From Lethocerus indicus (Eukaryota; Arthropoda; Insecta; Hemiptera; Belostomatidae): DNA of 64,000 nucleotides. Of this stretch, positions 61,185-64,000 are shown piece after piece. Numbering within the stretch: position 1 is the first letter of the stretch; every line of letters starts with the position of its first letter. Position numbers and translations under genes: made by a program. The notes beneath the pieces were generated by a model, which saw nothing but the letters and a program-made list of their open reading frames with translations, was not told the origin of the DNA and searched no databases. Where the stretch lies: NCBI GenBank assembly GCA_019843655.1, contig JACDQD010000011.1:8536604-8600603 (forward strand), given 5' to 3'.

Positions 61185-63451
61185 GTAAGTTTGTGTTCTG
61201 GGCTGTGTGTCTGCCCAATTTCTGTACAAAAAGTTTATTCGAGATAACGATGAAAGAGTGTCGAAAGATCGCAAAAGGTTTCCAATTGAAGAGCGATCCG
61301 ATACGTCGAAGGGATCGGTTGATGTCGCCCATTTCTCATGCACGATTTAAAACTCTTGCGAAAACTGAATAAAATAAAAATGGTGTTTCGCCAAAAAATT
61401 ATATTAATCGAATTGAATTCTCATGGCTCGTTTTTCTTTTAAAAATTCGAGCCCTTCAATGTTCACAAACACTTTCGTCATCGGCAATAAACCTTTTCCT
61501 GTGGTTATATATTTGTGTAAATGTTTTCACTCGTTAATTAAAAATTAATTAAATCATCGGATCAATATAAATTAAAATTTACAGCAGTTAGTAATCATAT
61601 AATATTACTTATAATATATATGATACTAATCATATAATATATATTACTAACATATAATAAAATATCCGTCTGATTACAATAATTATCGCATTCACACGTT
61701 TTCCTATGTTCATAACGTTGATTATTGGCCTAATTATCTTTCAATTAGTTGCCTATTGTTCCATTCCGTTATTGGGCCCGAGGACTAAATCAATATTTAC
61801 AAGGTTTGGTTCGGTTAATTTTCTAATTCGCTTTCGGAACGAAAGTCATACCATAGATTTCGTGTGTTCCTGTCTCCTCTCGCTGGTTTAGTCTTTTGCT
61901 TTGACCGGTTTCGGCTGCTCGCCATCTTCAGTAGCGGTGTTTGTCACTTTGGCACTTTGGATGTTTTTTGGGAATCCTCACTGCACTGTCACTGTCACTG
62001 TCACACTGGGACTTTGTTAATCAGCTTAAGTCTTTGTCGGATTATTGGTTAATTACATATTTGATCTCACAACTGGTCACAAATATTTGGTTCTGACTTC
62101 CAAATATATGACGGGAAACCTATCTGGTATTGTGTATTTACGATAATAAAAGTTATCCTGTTGATCCAAAATATATTGAAAAAAGTTTCGGCACCACCCC
62201 CAGGGGGCGCTAGTTTATCGGTGCATGTGCACCCAACTAAATTTATTTTTAGTGATCTAGTTGTTCGGTACAAGTGAACCCAACGAACTTTAGTGAAGTA
62301 CATTTCCGCACCACCCTCTAGGGAGCGCTAGTTTATCGGTCCAAGTGAACCCAACGAACTTTAGTTAAGTACATTTCCGCACCACCCTCAGGGGGGCGCT
62401 AGTTTATCGGTCCAAGTGAACCCAACGAACTTTAGTTATACATTTCCGCACCACCCTCAGGTGGGGCTCTAGTTTATCGGTCCAAGTGAACCCAACGAAC
62501 TTTAGTTAAGTACATTTCCGCACCACCCTCAGGGGGCGCTAGTTTATCGGTCCAAGTGAACCCAACGAACTTTAGTTAAGTACATTTCCGCACCACCCTC
62601 AGGGGGCGCTAGTTTATCGGTCCAAGTGAACCCAACGAACTTTAGTTAAGTACATTTCCGCACCACCCTCTGGGGGGCGCTAGTTTATCGGTCCAAGTGA
62701 ACCCAACGAACTTTAGTTAAGTACATTTCCGCACCACCCTCAGGGGGGCGCTAGTTTATCGGTCCAAGTGAACCCAACGAACTTTAGTTAAGTACATTTC
62801 CGCACCACACTCAGGGGGGCGCTAGTTTAAGCCGACGGAACATTGTGTAAGTCTGAATTTTCGACGAATCTTTGAACAGTCATAATTCAATATATGAAAA
62901 GGTTATTACTTACATCCGATTTACCAATATACAGGCTGCAAGTTGGGCGATGAATGGATGCAGGACTGCAACAGGTGCACTTGCAGCGTTGACGGTGGCG
63001 CAATATGCACCAAGAGGATGTGCCCAACTGAACCCATCGTCAATATCAAGTTCAAGAGGGACTTGGGACCCTTGTCAAGTAAGATTAATATCCTCCGAGG
63101 AGATAATGTTTAAGGCCACAAATTTTGTAAGAATCATCCCAATATTGTATTTGAATGAACTGCAATAGTTCATTATATAACTTCCGGTAAAATTGCACGA
63201 TTTTAACCTTCGCCCAACGTCCAAAATGTGGTTGGAGCGTGTACATTGAACAACGTGCTTAAATCTTACACGAGCAATTTATGTAGGCAGCATTTTGAAA
63301 CCGTGCGTGAGCGGTACAGCCTGGAGGGAGAGCTGCAACACCTGCTTGTGCCACGGTGGACTGCCCCTCTGTTCCAAGGTCCTGTGCGAGGACGACATTG
63401 AGGAGGAAAGAAAACATTTGGAGAAGAGGGATGATTTCAGAGCGGAAGCCC
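61127..63451 (+). CDS. Gene F: pacifastin gene, 3' part probably outside window
   Basis: Exons 61127-61184 (signal peptide MKRSTTTLLLVLVQISLAI), 62935-63078 and 63287-63451, all phase 1. PLD1: CKLGDEWMQDCNRCTC-SVDGGAICTKRMC, P1 Lys, closest to gene A PLD2. PLD2: CVSGTAWRESCNTCLC-HGGLPLCSKVLC, C4-x6-C5, P1 Lys, with a long charged tail ending LEKRDDFRAEA. The strong donor C|GTAAGA at 63452 suggests more exons beyond the window. If it is not used, the frame ends at 63486. Confidence 0.8.
61853..62830. mobile_element. FB1 copy 23 with nine minisatellite units in gene F intron 1
   Basis: Left arm from ACCATAGATTTCGTGTG with a minus-strand hammerhead-like core (61898-61935, stem I changed), core, then units at about 62210-62830. 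No right arm. One unit has the motif damaged to CAGGTGGGGCTCTAG. Confidence 0.75.
62935..63078 (+). CDS. Gene F exon 2: PLD1
   Basis: Six Cys, CTKRMC (P1 Lys), then VNIKFKRDLGPLS; donor A|GTAAGA. Confidence 0.85.
63287..63451 (+). CDS. Gene F exon 3: PLD2
   Basis: Acceptor chosen at 63286 (ATGTAG) because it alone gives phase 1. Six Cys with Ser instead of Thr after C5. Confidence 0.75.
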
Positions 63452-63546
63452 GTAAGAAATCGCCCACACTTACTAGTAGTGTATAATATTTATTATTCCC
63501 CGCGTCGCAAATTCATTTCAGATCTCGATGAGATATCTCAGGATAC

Positions 63547-64000
63547 CGTAGATTTCGTGTGTTTCCGTCTCCTCTCGCTGGTTTGGTCTTTTGCTAGACC
63601 GGTTCTGGCTGCTCGACATCTACAGTAGCGGTGTGTTAGCCACTTTGGCACTTTTTTTGGGCATCCTCACTGTCGCTTGTACATGCCGGATAAACATTCT
63701 GTGGACTCGTGTTCGTTGGGTGCACATGCACCGATAAACTAGCTAGACAGGTTTCCTGTCATATATTTGGAATTCAGAACCTAACATTTGTGACCAGTTG
63801 TATGATAAAATATATAATTGACCGATAATCCGACAAAGACTTAGGTCGATTAACAAAATGCCAGTACAAGTGACAGTGACAGTGCAGTGGGGATGCCAGA
63901 AAAAACATCCAAAGTGCCAAAAGTGACTGACACCGCTACTGAAGATGGCGAGCAGCCGAAACCGGTCAAAGCAAAAGACCAAAACAGCGAGAGGAGACAG
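63547..64000. mobile_element. FB1 copy 24, runs to window end
   Basis: Left arm from ACCGTAGATTTCGTGTG, partial core in which the minisatellite region is replaced by a short inverted piece (GTTGGGTGCACATGCACC), right arm with hammerhead-like core at 63935-63972. Confidence 0.7.

Overview
The window is arthropod (most likely insect) nuclear DNA. It is AT-rich, with small coding exons split by GT-AG introns, TATA promoters, AATAAA signals and a heavy transposon load. No bacterial genes, rRNA, tRNA or CRISPR were seen. The host order cannot be told from this sequence.

Almost all protein-coding content is one tandem cluster of pacifastin-type serine-protease-inhibitor genes on the + strand. Each gene has a short signal-peptide exon ending in phase 1, followed by symmetrical phase 1-1 exons. 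Each of these carries one pacifastin light-chain-like domain (PLD; canonical C1-x9-12-C2-N-x-C3-x-C4-x2-3-G-x3-6-C5-T-x3-C6). Many PLDs are followed by a KR or RR processing site. Letters are mine. Gene 0: last exon only, 106-314. Gene A: 6940-12189, 3 PLDs. Genes D1, D2, D3: a recent 5-kb triplication, 13280-17192, 18324-21254 and 23219-25905, each carrying different lesions. Gene D4: the older sister copy, 27145-30312. Gene E: 32553-36056, 6 PLDs. Gene B: 38947-42765, 4 PLDs. Gene C: 46019-59994, 17 exons and 16 PLDs, about 775 aa. Gene F: from 61127, partial.

Two domain classes coexist: ordinary six-Cys PLDs and four-Cys PLDs. The four-Cys ones have lost exactly C2 and C6, which are disulfide partners in known pacifastins, and this appears in at least four unrelated-looking exon lineages. 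In gene C the predicted P1 residue differs from domain to domain (K, V, L, T, D, A, R, Y), so one polyprotein could release inhibitors against many proteases.

The other major component is a foldback element, here called FB1, present about 24 times. It has long inverted arms of unequal length, makes about 11-bp target duplications, and carries in each arm a motif with the hammerhead-ribozyme core. Many copies contain a 70-bp minisatellite whose unit holds a CTCF-like core (CAGGGGGCGCTAG). The largest array has about 16 units and lies between D2 and D3. Other mobile DNA: a deleted mariner, a deleted hAT, a piggyBac-like TTAA MITE (five copies), two Jockey-like LINE 3' fragments and a Penelope-like GIY-YIG fragment directly upstream of an FB1 arm. 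Several insertions are confirmed by paralogous empty sites inside the same window.
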